The position numbers and the translations under genes were made by a program. The notes beneath the pieces are model-generated. The model was not told where the DNA came from. It saw only the letters and a program-made list of their open reading frames with translations, and did no database searches. 64,000 nucleotides of DNA from Erythrobacter sp. NAP1. GTDB lineage: Bacteria > Pseudomonadota > Alphaproteobacteria > Sphingomonadales > Sphingomonadaceae. The DNA is taken from the NCBI RefSeq assembly GCF_000152865.1, contig NZ_CH672390.1, forward strand, positions 2,459,468-2,523,467. The letters run 5' to 3'. Below are positions 36,151 through 45,065 of this stretch, piece by piece. Position 1 is the first letter of the stretch; every line of letters starts with the position of its first letter.

Positions 36151-38472
36151 GTGTCATTTTATCTCGCAGACGGACGCAGGGGACAGCAATCGAGCTTTAT
36201 CCAGCGCTTTGATCCACGCTTCTGGACGGTCAATTTTCCGCGGCCCGCGATGGCATCGGTCATCACGACCAGCGCCGACAGCATGCAGGTCGACCTTGAG
36301 CTCCATAACGAGGGCGAGCTTGTCGGGCTGATCTGGGACAGTGTGGATCGGCTTGACCATCCGCTTCTCGCATATGAAACCAGCCTGGATTATTCGCACA
36401 CGACGCTGAGCTTTCGCTGGAAGTCGCAAGGCGTGATCCCGCTCGACGCGGTCAACGGGCCGACCCTGACGATCGAGGGCCGCGACGACGCAGGCAATCC
36501 GCAAACCTGGTTCATTCGTTTGTGGAATTATGCATCCGGGACGCCAACCGATGCCGAGATCGAGTTGCCATTCTCCGAAATCCAGTCAGGCTTCGCTCTG
36601 CCCGGCGCGCCGATCAACGCGGCCGATATCGACCGGATGTTCATCTCGATGGTCGCGCCTGGATATGTCGCTGGCAGCAACGCTCCTTTGTCGGAGCGAT
36701 TCAATGGCCGGGTGACGATCTCGCAAATCAACGCTGATGGCCTCAACTCGATGCTGGAAATCGGTGACGTGCGCTTGCCCATACACGGCGAACGCATGGC
36801 AACGGCTTATGACGATGGATACGACCAGACACCCGCTCGCCTCCTGCGCGGGGTCATCGGTCTGGGTTATCGCGAGGACATCGTTCACTACGTCGGAATG
36901 AGCCACTTCATGCGGCTTGAACGGCAAGGCTCGGACCTCCTGGCAAGCCCAATCGGCGAATTGTGTACCCCGGCGGCGGAATGGCACGCGAACTTCTTCA
37001 AACTGGCAGCCGATCAGGATTTGGAGACGATTGCATCGATCTCTTATGAACTGTTCGATGCGTATTGCCCGGAGGAATGGAAGCAAAGAACATCAAGCGG
37101 TGCACCAGCATTGACAGGATGGATACCTCCTTCAACGCTTCTGTCTCCAGCCAACTCCGATGCCATGGCCTGGCTCAGCGCCGGTGCTCTTCGGTTTGTC
37201 AGCCTGCTCGAACAATCGTCCCAGCCTGTTCGAATGCAGATTGGGGAACCGTGGTGGTGGACTACGAGCGACGCACAAATCTGCCTATATGACGATGCCG
37301 CGCGAGCTGTCTTCGGCGGTTCGCCACCTGAAATCGCCGATATGCGTTTGCCACTCGATTCAGCACAGATCGCGCTGTTGGAGGCCGCAGGAGAGCTGCT
37401 CGCCCAATCGACTGCCGCTCTCACCTCGGATATTCAAAGCGCGGCTACCGGTGATGCGCAGGTTCTGCTTCTCGCATTCACGCCAACTATCCTCGATCCC
37501 AACATGCCCGAGCTGTATCGGGCAAACCTTCCGACAGGATGGGCGCACCCCGCCTTCGATCGCCTGCAACTTGAAGACTACGATTGGCTGACTGGCGGGG
37601 CAGACGCCTTGCGCCGCAATGCCTACGCTTTTGTGGACGAGCGATTGAAGTATCCGCTTGAAGAGCAGGATTACCTCGCTGGTTTCGTTTTGCTGCCAGA
37701 GGACGCCAAGACATTCTGGACCCGCATTGATGCGGGCATCGACGAAGCCGCACGGCGTTCGATCATGCGCCGATATGTTTGGGCGCAGCCTCAGATCAAC
37801 CGCGATGGCTACACCCGCCTGCCAACAATTCTGGAGGATGCCATGGATGCATTTGACGACACGCTTTACCCCTTCCCCCTCGGGCGGAGCACCGCTGTCG
37901 CTCCAGAGTTTGCAACTTCGGTGTCAGTTACCGCGTCAGGTCATGAGCGCCGCAATTCGCTTTGGTCCGATGCACGCGTGCATTTCGACGTGGGGCCGGG
38001 GATCCGGTCGGAAAGCGAGCTCTCGCAACTGGTGGCCTTCTTCCGCGCCAGGCGTGGGGCGGCGCGAGGATTTCGTATAAGCGACCCCTTCGACAACAGC
38101 ACAAACGCAATGACCGGTACGCCGTCCATGTTCGACCAGTTGATCGGGACTGGGGACGGGCTCACTGCAGATTTTCAGCTAGTCAAATCATATGGATCAG
38201 GCTCCGATCCACAAATCCGTCCGATCACACGTCCACGCCCTGAAAGCCTGTTGGTTAGTGTTGGCGGCAGCCCCAACACTGACTGGACGCTCGGTGAGAA
38301 AGGCCTTCTGACTTTTGCCACCGCGCCGGTTGAAGGCGATGAAATCCGGGCGGGTTTTCTGTTCGACGTCCCAGTTCGATTTGCCGAGGATCGCATCGAC
38401 ATTTCGGCTGTGAACTTCGAAGCTGGAGAAGCGCCAAGCGTGCCGCTGATCGAGCTTCGCGAAGAAATCTGA
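36151..38472 (+). CDS. DUF2460 distal tail protein (Gp12) with 565-residue N-terminal extension
   Basis: 773 residues. Only the C-terminal ~208 (about 566-773: 'ASGHERRNSLWSD', 'FFRARRGAARGFRISDPFDN', 'LIGTGDGLTADFQLVKSYGSG', 'FLFDVPVRFAEDRIDIS') correspond to RcGTA Gp12/DUF2460. The first ~200 are beta-rich ('RFDPRFWTVNFPRPAMASVITT'). Residues ~230-540 look like a large alpha/beta, possibly TIM-barrel, domain with 'IGEPWWWTTS' at 364-373. This may be the cell-wall glycosidase-like part that RcGTA carries in Gp15. No internal stop or frameshift. Its stop overlaps the next gene by one base. Confidence 0.88.
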   Translation: MSFYLADGRRGQQSSFIQRFDPRFWTVNFPRPAMASVITTSADSMQVDLELHNEGELVGLIWDSVDRLDHPLLAYETSLDYSHTTLSFRWKSQGVIPLDAVNGPTLTIEGRDDAGNPQTWFIRLWNYASGTPTDAEIELPFSEIQSGFALPGAPINAADIDRMFISMVAPGYVAGSNAPLSERFNGRVTISQINADGLNSMLEIGDVRLPIHGERMATAYDDGYDQTPARLLRGVIGLGYREDIVHYVGMSHFMRLERQGSDLLASPIGELCTPAAEWHANFFKLAADQDLETIASISYELFDAYCPEEWKQRTSSGAPALTGWIPPSTLLSPANSDAMAWLSAGALRFVSLLEQSSQPVRMQIGEPWWWTTSDAQICLYDDAARAVFGGSPPEIADMRLPLDSAQIALLEAAGELLAQSTAALTSDIQSAATGDAQVLLLAFTPTILDPNMPELYRANLPTGWAHPAFDRLQLEDYDWLTGGADALRRNAYAFVDERLKYPLEEQDYLAGFVLLPEDAKTFWTRIDAGIDEAARRSIMRRYVWAQPQINRDGYTRLPTILEDAMDAFDDTLYPFPLGRSTAVAPEFATSVSVTASGHERRNSLWSDARVHFDVGPGIRSESELSQLVAFFRARRGAARGFRISDPFDNSTNAMTGTPSMFDQLIGTGDGLTADFQLVKSYGSGSDPQIRPITRPRPESLLVSVGGSPNTDWTLGEKGLLTFATAPVEGDEIRAGFLFDVPVRFAEDRIDISAVNFEAGEAPSVPLIELREEI

Positions 38473-39287
38473 TGCGGCGGTTTTTCTCCAGCGAGCTCGA
38501 AACGGCTGCCACCTTCTGGCGGATCTTCCGCCGCGATGGAGTGGCGTATGGCTTCACCAGTCACAATCGCGATCTCCTAATCGACGGAATAACGCACCGC
38601 GCAGCGCCGGGCATGGTTCCAGCCGCCATTCGAATGACGTCCGATCTGTCGGAAGACAGTGCAGGTGTCGAAGGTGCGCTTAGTCATGCTTCAATCCGAG
38701 AAGATGATCTCGCCAACGGCCTCTTTGATGACGCGACGATCGAAGTTGGAATAGTGGATTGGGAAACGCTCGATCACCATACGATCTATTCCGGAATTCT
38801 TGGCTCCATCGAGGATGACGGTCGCGCGTTTTCGGGCGAGTTGAAGTCAGCGAAGCATATCCTCGAACGCGACCTCGTGCCGCGAACAAGTCCCACTTGC
38901 CGAGCCCAGTTTTGCGGGCCTGGCTGTGGGCTTTCTGCCCCGCGCTTCACTTCGAGGCGCACCGTCGCGGCGGTCGATCATGAACGCAACCGCATCAAGG
39001 TCGCTGACGTTCTGGCCGCGGATCACATCGAGGGGCAGGTTCGCTTTCTTGTTGGCCCCCAGACCGGTTCAGTTTTTGGCGTTCTAGGCGGCGAAGAGGA
39101 CTGGCTCACACTAGACCGGCCAATCAGCGCGCAGATCGAAGCCGGCGTGCAGGCCGAGCTATTGCAGGGCTGCGATCATCTGCTCGCGACTTGCACTTCG
39201 CGCTTCGGCAACTCGATCAATTTTCGCGGTGAGCCATTCCTTCCCGGCAATGATCTTTTAGCCCGGTACGGAAATGGCAGCAGATAA
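38472..39287 (+). CDS. Tail hub protein, DUF2163 (Gp13)
   Basis: 271 residues. Cysteines C143, C148, C152 ('PTCRAQFCGPGC') and C234, C241 ('LQGCDHLLATC') form the conserved set that holds an Fe-S cluster in the RcGTA hub. The last part 'RFGNSINFRGEPFLPGNDLL' is typical of DUF2163. It links the distal tail protein to the baseplate. Overlaps Gp14 by 14 bases. Confidence 0.93.
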   Translation: MRRFFSSELETAATFWRIFRRDGVAYGFTSHNRDLLIDGITHRAAPGMVPAAIRMTSDLSEDSAGVEGALSHASIREDDLANGLFDDATIEVGIVDWETLDHHTIYSGILGSIEDDGRAFSGELKSAKHILERDLVPRTSPTCRAQFCGPGCGLSAPRFTSRRTVAAVDHERNRIKVADVLAADHIEGQVRFLVGPQTGSVFGVLGGEEDWLTLDRPISAQIEAGVQAELLQGCDHLLATCTSRFGNSINFRGEPFLPGNDLLARYGNGSR

Positions 39288-39699
39288 CGCCGAGGTGTCG
39301 CGCGGCGACGCGCTTGCCCAAGCCGCCGCGGGGCTGATCGGAACGCCATTTCGGCTGTATGGCAGGGATGTCGAAACAGGCCTCGATTGTATCGGTCTGC
39401 TTCATGAAAGCCTGCGCAGGATCGGAATATCAGCACCTGCGCCATCAGGATACAGATTGCGCAACAGCGCTCCTTCGCGATGGTTCGCGGCCGCCGGCCA
39501 GTATGGTCTGGAACAGGCGACAGGCTGCGACAGGCGCGGCGACGTGTTGCTTGTACAGCCGGGGCCTGGCCAGCAGCACATTCAGATCATCGAAGCGTCC
39601 TCGGAAATCATTCACGCGCATGCCGGGATCAGGCGTGTTGTTCGCGGGCGGCGCGATCCGACGCTTACTACAGTTGCGCGCTGGCGCTTTCCATCATGA
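39274..39699 (+). CDS. NlpC/P60 peptidoglycan peptidase (Gp14)
   Basis: 141 residues of the C40 peptidase family. Catalytic C39 is in 'ETGLDCIGLL', in the position of the usual DCSGLV, and a His lies in 'GPGQQHIQII'. In RcGTA the homologue cuts cross-bridges in the recipient cell wall during DNA delivery. The C-x-G-L substitution of S by I is a minor departure; activity is likely. Confidence 0.9.
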   Translation: MAADNAEVSRGDALAQAAAGLIGTPFRLYGRDVETGLDCIGLLHESLRRIGISAPAPSGYRLRNSAPSRWFAAAGQYGLEQATGCDRRGDVLLVQPGPGQQHIQIIEASSEIIHAHAGIRRVVRGRRDPTLTTVARWRFPS

Positions 39700-39716
39700 A
39701 CATTTGAGGAGCGGCC

Positions 39717-41897
39717 ATGGCCACCTTGTTATTCACCGCGATCGGCACTGCGATCGGCGGCCCGCTTGGGGGCGCAGTCGGTGCTTTCGTCGGAAGACAG
39801 GCCGACAACATCATTGTCGGAGCAGGAACCCGGGAAGGCCCGAGGCTGAAAGAGCTCTCCGTCACCACATCGACGTACGGCCAGTCGATTCCGCGCAACT
39901 TCGGGCGAGTGCGAACGGCAGGGACGATCATCTGGTCAACAGATCTGGTCGAAACCTCGGCGAAACAAGGTGGCGGCAAGGGCCGTCCTTCGACCACGAC
40001 CTACTCCTATTCGGTCTCCTTTGCCGTCGCTCTTTCAAGCACTCCGATCGCAGGAATTGGGCGCATATGGGCGGATGGCAATCTGTTGCGAGGTGCAAGC
40101 GGCGACCTCAAGGCAGATGGCGATATGCGGGTTTACCTTGGTACGGGCGACAATTCGGTCGACCCGGCAATCTCGGCCGACAAGGGCGTTTCGGCACCCG
40201 CCTTTCGCGATTGCGCTCATGTCGTGTTCGAAAACTTGCAACTGAGCGAGTATGGCAATCGCATCCCAGCGCTGAGCTTCGAGATATTCGCGGACCACGA
40301 CGCGGCAGTAACGCTCGACCGGCTGGTTCCGGAATGCATCTCGGACTCACCTCAATCCAAGCTTCAAGATGCTCGCGGGTTTACCGATGATGGAGGGGCA
40401 GTGGGGTCCTCACTCTCCGCAATTAACCGCGTCTTTCCCATGGATTGCGTGACGCAGCGTGAAGGCTTGCGCTTGTCATCGGCGAGTATCCTGCCGAGCG
40501 AAATTCCAGTCCTGCCCGAACAACTGTCTGACCGCGACAGCGAAGAGGCGAGCGAGCAAGTCACGCGGCGCGAGGCCGCGCCGGGCCCAGAGCCTTTGGC
40601 CATTCGTTACTACGACGAGCAACGGGATTATCAGCCAGGCGTGCAACGCGCGGCGGGCTTGCGCCCAAATGGCCGTGAGATGATGGTCGACCTACCCGCC
40701 ACGATGACCGCTCAAGGCGCACGAAGGCTCGCGAATTCGAACGCCTACCGCGCTCGGTGGCGCAACGAGCAGGTTGTTTGGCGCATTGGAGAACTTGACC
40801 CCAACGTAGCTCCTGGGAGCGTGGTTCGCCTGCCCAACAAGACCGGGAACTGGAAGGTGCGAAGCTGGGAGTGGTTCGACCGCGGAATCGAGCTTGGCCT
40901 CGAGCGACTTGCACCTGTCCTTCCCGAAACCTTGTCGAGCGATGCAGGGGCTGCAAACATCCCTGCGGATTTGATTGCGACGCCAAGCCTCCTTTGGGCC
41001 TTTGAACTGCCCCCGGAGAATGGCTCATCGCCCACCAATCCTATAGTGATGGCGGCTGCATCCTCCTCAGGGGCAGGGTGGCGGGGATCGGCTCTTTATG
41101 CCGAGCGCGCCGGGACTCTCGAAGAAATCGGTGTGAGCGCCAAGGACCGGGCTGTCGCGGGTGAGCTATCTGCGCCAGTCGGGGCGTCCTCAGGTGCATT
41201 GCTGGAGCCCAATGCGCACCTCGACGTTGCTCTCGCTGCGGACGACCTGGCGTTCGACGATACCGATGTGACTGGGCTGGCCATGGGAGCCAATCGCTTG
41301 CTGGTGGGCGGAGAGATCATCCAGTTCTTGTCTGCACAGCGCCTCACGGAGACACAGTGGCGGCTCCAAGGCCTGTTGCGAGCACGCGCTGGTACAGAAG
41401 ACGTTGCATCCGAAGGACATGCAGCGGGGACTCTCGTTGTGCTGCTAGACCATAGACTGACAACTATCGATCCGACTTTGGTGGAACCGGGAGCAGGTTC
41501 GAGGATCGCTGCCATCGGGCGCGCCGACCAGGAACCGGTCTTTTCCAGCATTCACAATGCGGGCTTGTCGCAACGTCCGCTTATGCCCATGGCGCCGCGC
41601 TCGACCCGACAGGCTGACGGTGAACAAACGTTCTGTTGGACAAGGCGCGCGCGTGGACAATGGCATTGGCCCGATGCCAGTGAGGTGCCTCTCGTTGAGG
41701 AAAAGGAAGCCTATACCGTCGGTTATGGCTCTTGCGAAAATCCTGCAAAGGCTTGGCTTGTAACGGCTGCGAGCTTCTCGCTCTCGCAGTCGATGCGGGC
41801 TGAGCTTCTCGCTCAACACGGCAGCAACGCCCTTTGGGTCAGACAGATCGGCACTTTCGGCCAATCAAGCGCCCTTCTGCTTGCAACAATCGACTAA
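39717..41897 (+). CDS. GTA tail fibre/baseplate protein (Gp15), short form
   Basis: 726 residues. It opens with a Gly-rich hydrophobic helix ('LLFTAIGTAIGGPLGGAVGAFVGRQ') and 'RLKELSVTTSTYGQSIPRNFGRVR', the start of the phage-tail family. The end ('YTVGYGSCENPAKAWLVTAASFSLSQS') is also typical. RcGTA Gp15 has about 1,300 residues because of an inserted TIM-barrel glycosidase-like domain. That domain is not here, so this is the shorter variant common in sphingomonads. Confidence 0.9.
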   Translation: MATLLFTAIGTAIGGPLGGAVGAFVGRQADNIIVGAGTREGPRLKELSVTTSTYGQSIPRNFGRVRTAGTIIWSTDLVETSAKQGGGKGRPSTTTYSYSVSFAVALSSTPIAGIGRIWADGNLLRGASGDLKADGDMRVYLGTGDNSVDPAISADKGVSAPAFRDCAHVVFENLQLSEYGNRIPALSFEIFADHDAAVTLDRLVPECISDSPQSKLQDARGFTDDGGAVGSSLSAINRVFPMDCVTQREGLRLSSASILPSEIPVLPEQLSDRDSEEASEQVTRREAAPGPEPLAIRYYDEQRDYQPGVQRAAGLRPNGREMMVDLPATMTAQGARRLANSNAYRARWRNEQVVWRIGELDPNVAPGSVVRLPNKTGNWKVRSWEWFDRGIELGLERLAPVLPETLSSDAGAANIPADLIATPSLLWAFELPPENGSSPTNPIVMAAASSSGAGWRGSALYAERAGTLEEIGVSAKDRAVAGELSAPVGASSGALLEPNAHLDVALAADDLAFDDTDVTGLAMGANRLLVGGEIIQFLSAQRLTETQWRLQGLLRARAGTEDVASEGHAAGTLVVLLDHRLTTIDPTLVEPGAGSRIAAIGRADQEPVFSSIHNAGLSQRPLMPMAPRSTRQADGEQTFCWTRRARGQWHWPDASEVPLVEEKEAYTVGYGSCENPAKAWLVTAASFSLSQSMRAELLAQHGSNALWVRQIGTFGQSSALLLATID

Positions 41898-41914
41898 CTT
41901 CAGGAGCACTCGTT

Positions 41915-42379
41915 ATGGCTGTCCCCATTCACTTTCCCTCGACCACCCCAAACGCCGCGCTACCGCTGCTGTTTTCGGGGCAGGCTCAGAAGGAATTCTT
42001 CCTAAACCAAGCCTTTTCCATTCTCGATGCCTTGCTGCCTCGTGCAGTTGAGCAGCACACAAGCACACCGCCTGACAATCCCGCGGAAGGTGCCTGTTTC
42101 CTGGTCGGTCCGGACCCAATCGATGGATGGGCCGGCCACATTGACGAAATTGCTATGTGGATCGCCGGGGCTTGGCAGTATGTCTCGCCTCAAGACGGCA
42201 TGCAGGTCTTCAATCGTGAAACGATGGCGACACTGCTTTTCGAGGCAGGCTGGAGCGCAGCATCAGAACCGGCAATCCCAACCGGCGGGGCGACTGTCGA
42301 TAGCGAAGCTCGTGCCGCCATCGGCGAGTTAATTGAAGCGCTTCGAATGATTGGAGTTTTTCCGAGAAACTCGGCTTAA
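41915..42379 (+). CDS. DUF2793 domain protein (last gene of the GTA cluster)
   Basis: 154 residues: 'FSGQAQKEFFLNQAFSILDALLPRAVEQHT', 'PPDNPAEGACFLVGP' and 'DEIAMWIAGAWQYVSPQDGMQVFNRET' define DUF2793, a family of phage/GTA tail or head-fibre-like proteins. A helical tail (about 125-150) follows. The start at 41915 sits after a CAGGAG ribosome site, 17 bases after the Gp15 stop. Confidence 0.87.
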   Translation: MAVPIHFPSTTPNAALPLLFSGQAQKEFFLNQAFSILDALLPRAVEQHTSTPPDNPAEGACFLVGPDPIDGWAGHIDEIAMWIAGAWQYVSPQDGMQVFNRETMATLLFEAGWSAASEPAIPTGGATVDSEARAAIGELIEALRMIGVFPRNSA

Positions 42380-42558
42380 GAGCGCTGGGAACAGCGGTCG
42401 CCTTGCAAAGTGCTCTGGTCAGAATTGCACATTTTGCAGCAAAGCACCCCAATAGCGGCATTCTTGCAACACATCTGCGGCATTGATCGCTTGCTACTCA
42501 TCTGTGGAGAAGATAGAGATATTGGGCGCCTCAGACTTAAAAGAAGGGGAATTCTAGA

Positions 42559-43698
42559 ATGCGTAAATTAGTCATCGGCTTGGCGATGGCTTCGACCGCA
42601 CTCACCGCGCCCGCCATGGCCCGCGAAGGCCAATGGTACGTACAGGGTGATGCTGGTGTGATGCTCGTCGAAGACACCACATTTGATGTAGACGGCAGCC
42701 CCGGCGACGCCGTTGCTGACCACGACACCGGAGGCGACTTTGGTGCGCTTGTCGGTTATGACTTCGGAGCATTCCGTCTCGAAGCAGAGGTTAGCTACAA
42801 AGAAGCTGAACTTGACGAAGTGGCTGCAGGCACGGAAGGCCTCGCGCTGAACCCGTCGGCTCAAGGTGGTTTTAACCGCTTCTTTGACGTGCGTGACGCT
42901 CTCGGTGAAACGAGCGCGCTCAGCTTCATGATCAACGGCCTGTTCGACTTCGGTTCGGACGACGGTATTCAGGGCTTTGCCGGCGCTGGTGTTGGTGTTG
43001 CTCGTGTCGATCTCGATGGTCGCGTGAACACCAACGGCCCTGGCGTGTGGGACGATTCCGACACCGGTCTCGCATGGCAGCTGCTTGCAGGTATCCGTGC
43101 GCCGCTTAGCGACAGCTTCGACGTCGGGCTGAAGTATCGTTACTTCAACGCCGAAAGCGTGAGCATCATTGACCCGCTCGGTCGTCCGCTCGAAGGCGAT
43201 TTCAACACGCACTCGATCCTTGGTACGCTGACGTACAACTTCGGTGGTGAAGCACCGCCTCCTCCGCCTCCGCCGCCGCCGCCACCGCCGCCGCCGCCTC
43301 CTCCGCCACCGCCGCCGCCGCCGCCTCCACCGCCGCCGCCGCCGCCGTGCAACACGGGCCCTTACATCGTCTTCTTTGACTTCGATGAATCGGTCATCAC
43401 GGCTGATGCTGCGACGATCCTGGACAACGCGGTCACGGCTTACGCAAACTGCGGCACCGCTGCAGTGATGCTCGCAGGTCACACCGACCGTTCGGGCAGC
43501 GTGACCTACAACATGGGTCTGGCTGAGCGTCGCAACGCATCGGTCCGCGCATACCTCACGGGTCGCGGTATTCCGGACGGCCGCATCAGCAGCGAAGCAT
43601 TCGGCGAGTCACAGCCGCGTGTTCCGACCGCTGACGGTGTTCGCGAACTGCAGAACCGTCGCGTTGAAGTTACTTACGGTCCGGGCTCGGGCATGTAA
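42559..43698 (+). CDS. OmpA-family outer membrane protein with polyproline linker
   Basis: 379 residues: signal peptide (1-21, ending TAPAMA), an eight-stranded beta-barrel (about 22-230, 'GDFGALVGYDFGAFRLEAEVSYK'), 31 consecutive prolines (233-263), and a peptidoglycan-binding OmpA C-domain with 'GHTDRSGSVTYNMGLAERRN' and 'ENRRVEV'-like 'QNRRVEVTYG'. It anchors the outer membrane to peptidoglycan across the periplasm. It has its own terminator. Confidence 0.95.
   Translation: MRKLVIGLAMASTALTAPAMAREGQWYVQGDAGVMLVEDTTFDVDGSPGDAVADHDTGGDFGALVGYDFGAFRLEAEVSYKEAELDEVAAGTEGLALNPSAQGGFNRFFDVRDALGETSALSFMINGLFDFGSDDGIQGFAGAGVGVARVDLDGRVNTNGPGVWDDSDTGLAWQLLAGIRAPLSDSFDVGLKYRYFNAESVSIIDPLGRPLEGDFNTHSILGTLTYNFGGEAPPPPPPPPPPPPPPPPPPPPPPPPPPPPPPPCNTGPYIVFFDFDESVITADAATILDNAVTAYANCGTAAVMLAGHTDRSGSVTYNMGLAERRNASVRAYLTGRGIPDGRISSEAFGESQPRVPTADGVRELQNRRVEVTYGPGSGM
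43255..43347 (+). repeat. 31 consecutive proline codons (CCN repeat)
   Basis: 93 bases of CCG, CCT and CCA codons, unbroken, in the OmpA linker. It is a trinucleotide-like repeat that can slip in replication or be misassembled. Translation would need elongation factor P. Confidence 0.95.
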
Positions 43699-43724
43699 GA
43701 ATTTGCTTCAGCCACAAAGTAAAG

Positions 43725-43757
43725 AAGGGGCCGGAGAGATCCGGCCCCTTTCTTTTT
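43725..43757 (+). terminator. Rho-independent terminator after ompA-like gene
   Basis: 10-base arms AAGGGGCCGG and CCGGCCCCTT around a short loop, then a T-rich tract (TCTTTTT). It ends the OmpA transcript before the convergent queC gene. Confidence 0.9.
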
Positions 43758-43807
43758 GGCTCGGCGATCTTCGCAGGTGGCTCAAAGAGGATTCTGAAGA
43801 GCTTCAA

Positions 43808-44506
43808 TCAGTTGGCGTAGGGCGTGGTGTCGATGAGCCCTGCTTCTTCAAACCCTTTCTTGCGAAGCCGACAGGAATCGCACAGGCCACATGCAAGGCC
43901 TTCAGGCGTCGGATCATAGCAAGACCAGCTCCATGACGGATCGAGGCGAAGCCTCGCGCATTCGCGCGCAATATCAGCCTTCGTCATGTTTTGTAGCGGT
44001 GCGTGAATCTTGAAGGGAGCCGCTTCCACGCCAGCCTTTGTCCCGAGCTTTGCTGTTTCCGCAAAACTGGCAATGAATTCGGGCCGACAATCAGGATAGC
44101 CTGAATAATCGAGCGCATTCACCCCGATGAAGATGTCATTTGCTCCTGCGGCCTCAGCACAAGCTGTGGTGAGCGCGAGGAAGACGAGGTTGCGCGCTGG
44201 CACATAAGTGACCGGAATATCGTCCCCGACCCCTCCTTTCGGCACATCAATCTCGTCAGTAAGCGCTGATCCGCCAAACGCAGTCAAATCGAGAGCGAGT
44301 TCAGTCTGGCTGCTCAGATCAAGTTTCTCAGCAATCGACCTCGCCGCTGCCAGTTCCCGCCTATGGCGCTGGCCGTAGTCTATTGTCAGGGCATGAACGT
44401 CGAAACCGTTCTCGAGAGCAGTCGCCGCACTGACCATCGAGTCGAGCCCACCAGACAATAGAACCACCGCCTTGGGTCGACCGCTTTGGTTTCCTTTGTT
44501 TTTCAT
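43808..44506 (-). CDS. queC: 7-cyano-7-deazaguanine synthase
   Basis: Converts 7-carboxy-7-deazaguanine to preQ0 with ATP and ammonia, in queuosine synthesis. The 232-residue protein has the PP-loop 'VVLLSGGLDSMVSA' and the zinc cysteines in 'CGLCDSCRLRKKGF'. The ATG at 44506 is used; a TTG three codons upstream is possible. Other que genes are not in the window. Confidence 0.95.
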   Translation of the reverse strand: MKNKGNQSGRPKAVVLLSGGLDSMVSAATALENGFDVHALTIDYGQRHRRELAAARSIAEKLDLSSQTELALDLTAFGGSALTDEIDVPKGGVGDDIPVTYVPARNLVFLALTTACAEAAGANDIFIGVNALDYSGYPDCRPEFIASFAETAKLGTKAGVEAAPFKIHAPLQNMTKADIARECARLRLDPSWSWSCYDPTPEGLACGLCDSCRLRKKGFEEAGLIDTTPYAN

Positions 44507-44566
44507 CAAGACCAACTAGCGGACGTAGACGAATTAGCAATCCACCCCGACTTACTGGTCTCAGAC

Positions 44567-44980
44567 CTAGCAGCTGCCCGTACGCCGCGCTTCTGCAACA
44601 AATTGAAACGGCAGTCCTGAAGCGATCCCCTGGCTTTCAATCTGCACGAGCGCGCCGGTCTCCTTACGGATGTTGGTGCGGCCATAGCCATTGCCGGGAC
44701 ACGTATACTGAACGGTCACCTTGCTCGCATCGTCCTCAACAACGAATCGACTGCAACCAGAGGTCATATGACGCAGCTGAATGAGCTCCTCACCGGTCCT
44801 GACACAGACCTTGCGATCTGCCGATCCGTCTCGATGTTTGATCGTCCATTCGCCTTTCGAAAGCCCAGTCAGCATGGACAGGCTATCTGACTGCGCGGCA
44901 GCCGGGACCGTGAGCCCCAGGATAATCATTCCCAAGGCTGCGATTATGCCAATCGGCGAGAGTTGAACACGCTCAGTCAT
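44567..44980 (-). CDS. DUF3617-like exported protein
   Basis: 137 residues with an N-terminal signal peptide (about 1-30, ending VPAAAQS). The remainder has the pattern of DUF3617: 'KGEWTIKHRDGS', paired cysteines 'RKVCVRTGEE' and 'TSGCSRFVV', 'QYTCPGNGYGRT'. Probably periplasmic with one or two disulphides; function unknown. The downstream cold-labile AT content is unremarkable. Confidence 0.75.
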   Translation of the reverse strand: MTERVQLSPIGIIAALGMIILGLTVPAAAQSDSLSMLTGLSKGEWTIKHRDGSADRKVCVRTGEELIQLRHMTSGCSRFVVEDDASKVTVQYTCPGNGYGRTNIRKETGALVQIESQGIASGLPFQFVAEARRTGSC

Positions 44981-45065
44981 ATTGGTGTCCTTGCGGGATT
45001 GCATGAATTTCACTTGTTCAAATTAGGCTAAGTACGATGAGCCGTTTCTGAACAGCGGCAAATCG

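Noticed and set aside
28390..42379. Complete prophage
   Set aside because: No integrase, repressor, replication, lysis or tail-fibre adhesin genes and no att-like repeats; order and families are those of a gene transfer agent.
42568..43482. 304-codon minus-strand frame opposite the OmpA gene, with a Gly/Arg-rich stretch
   Set aside because: The Gly/Arg run is the complement of the proline codons; the plus strand has a signal peptide, barrel and OmpA domain.
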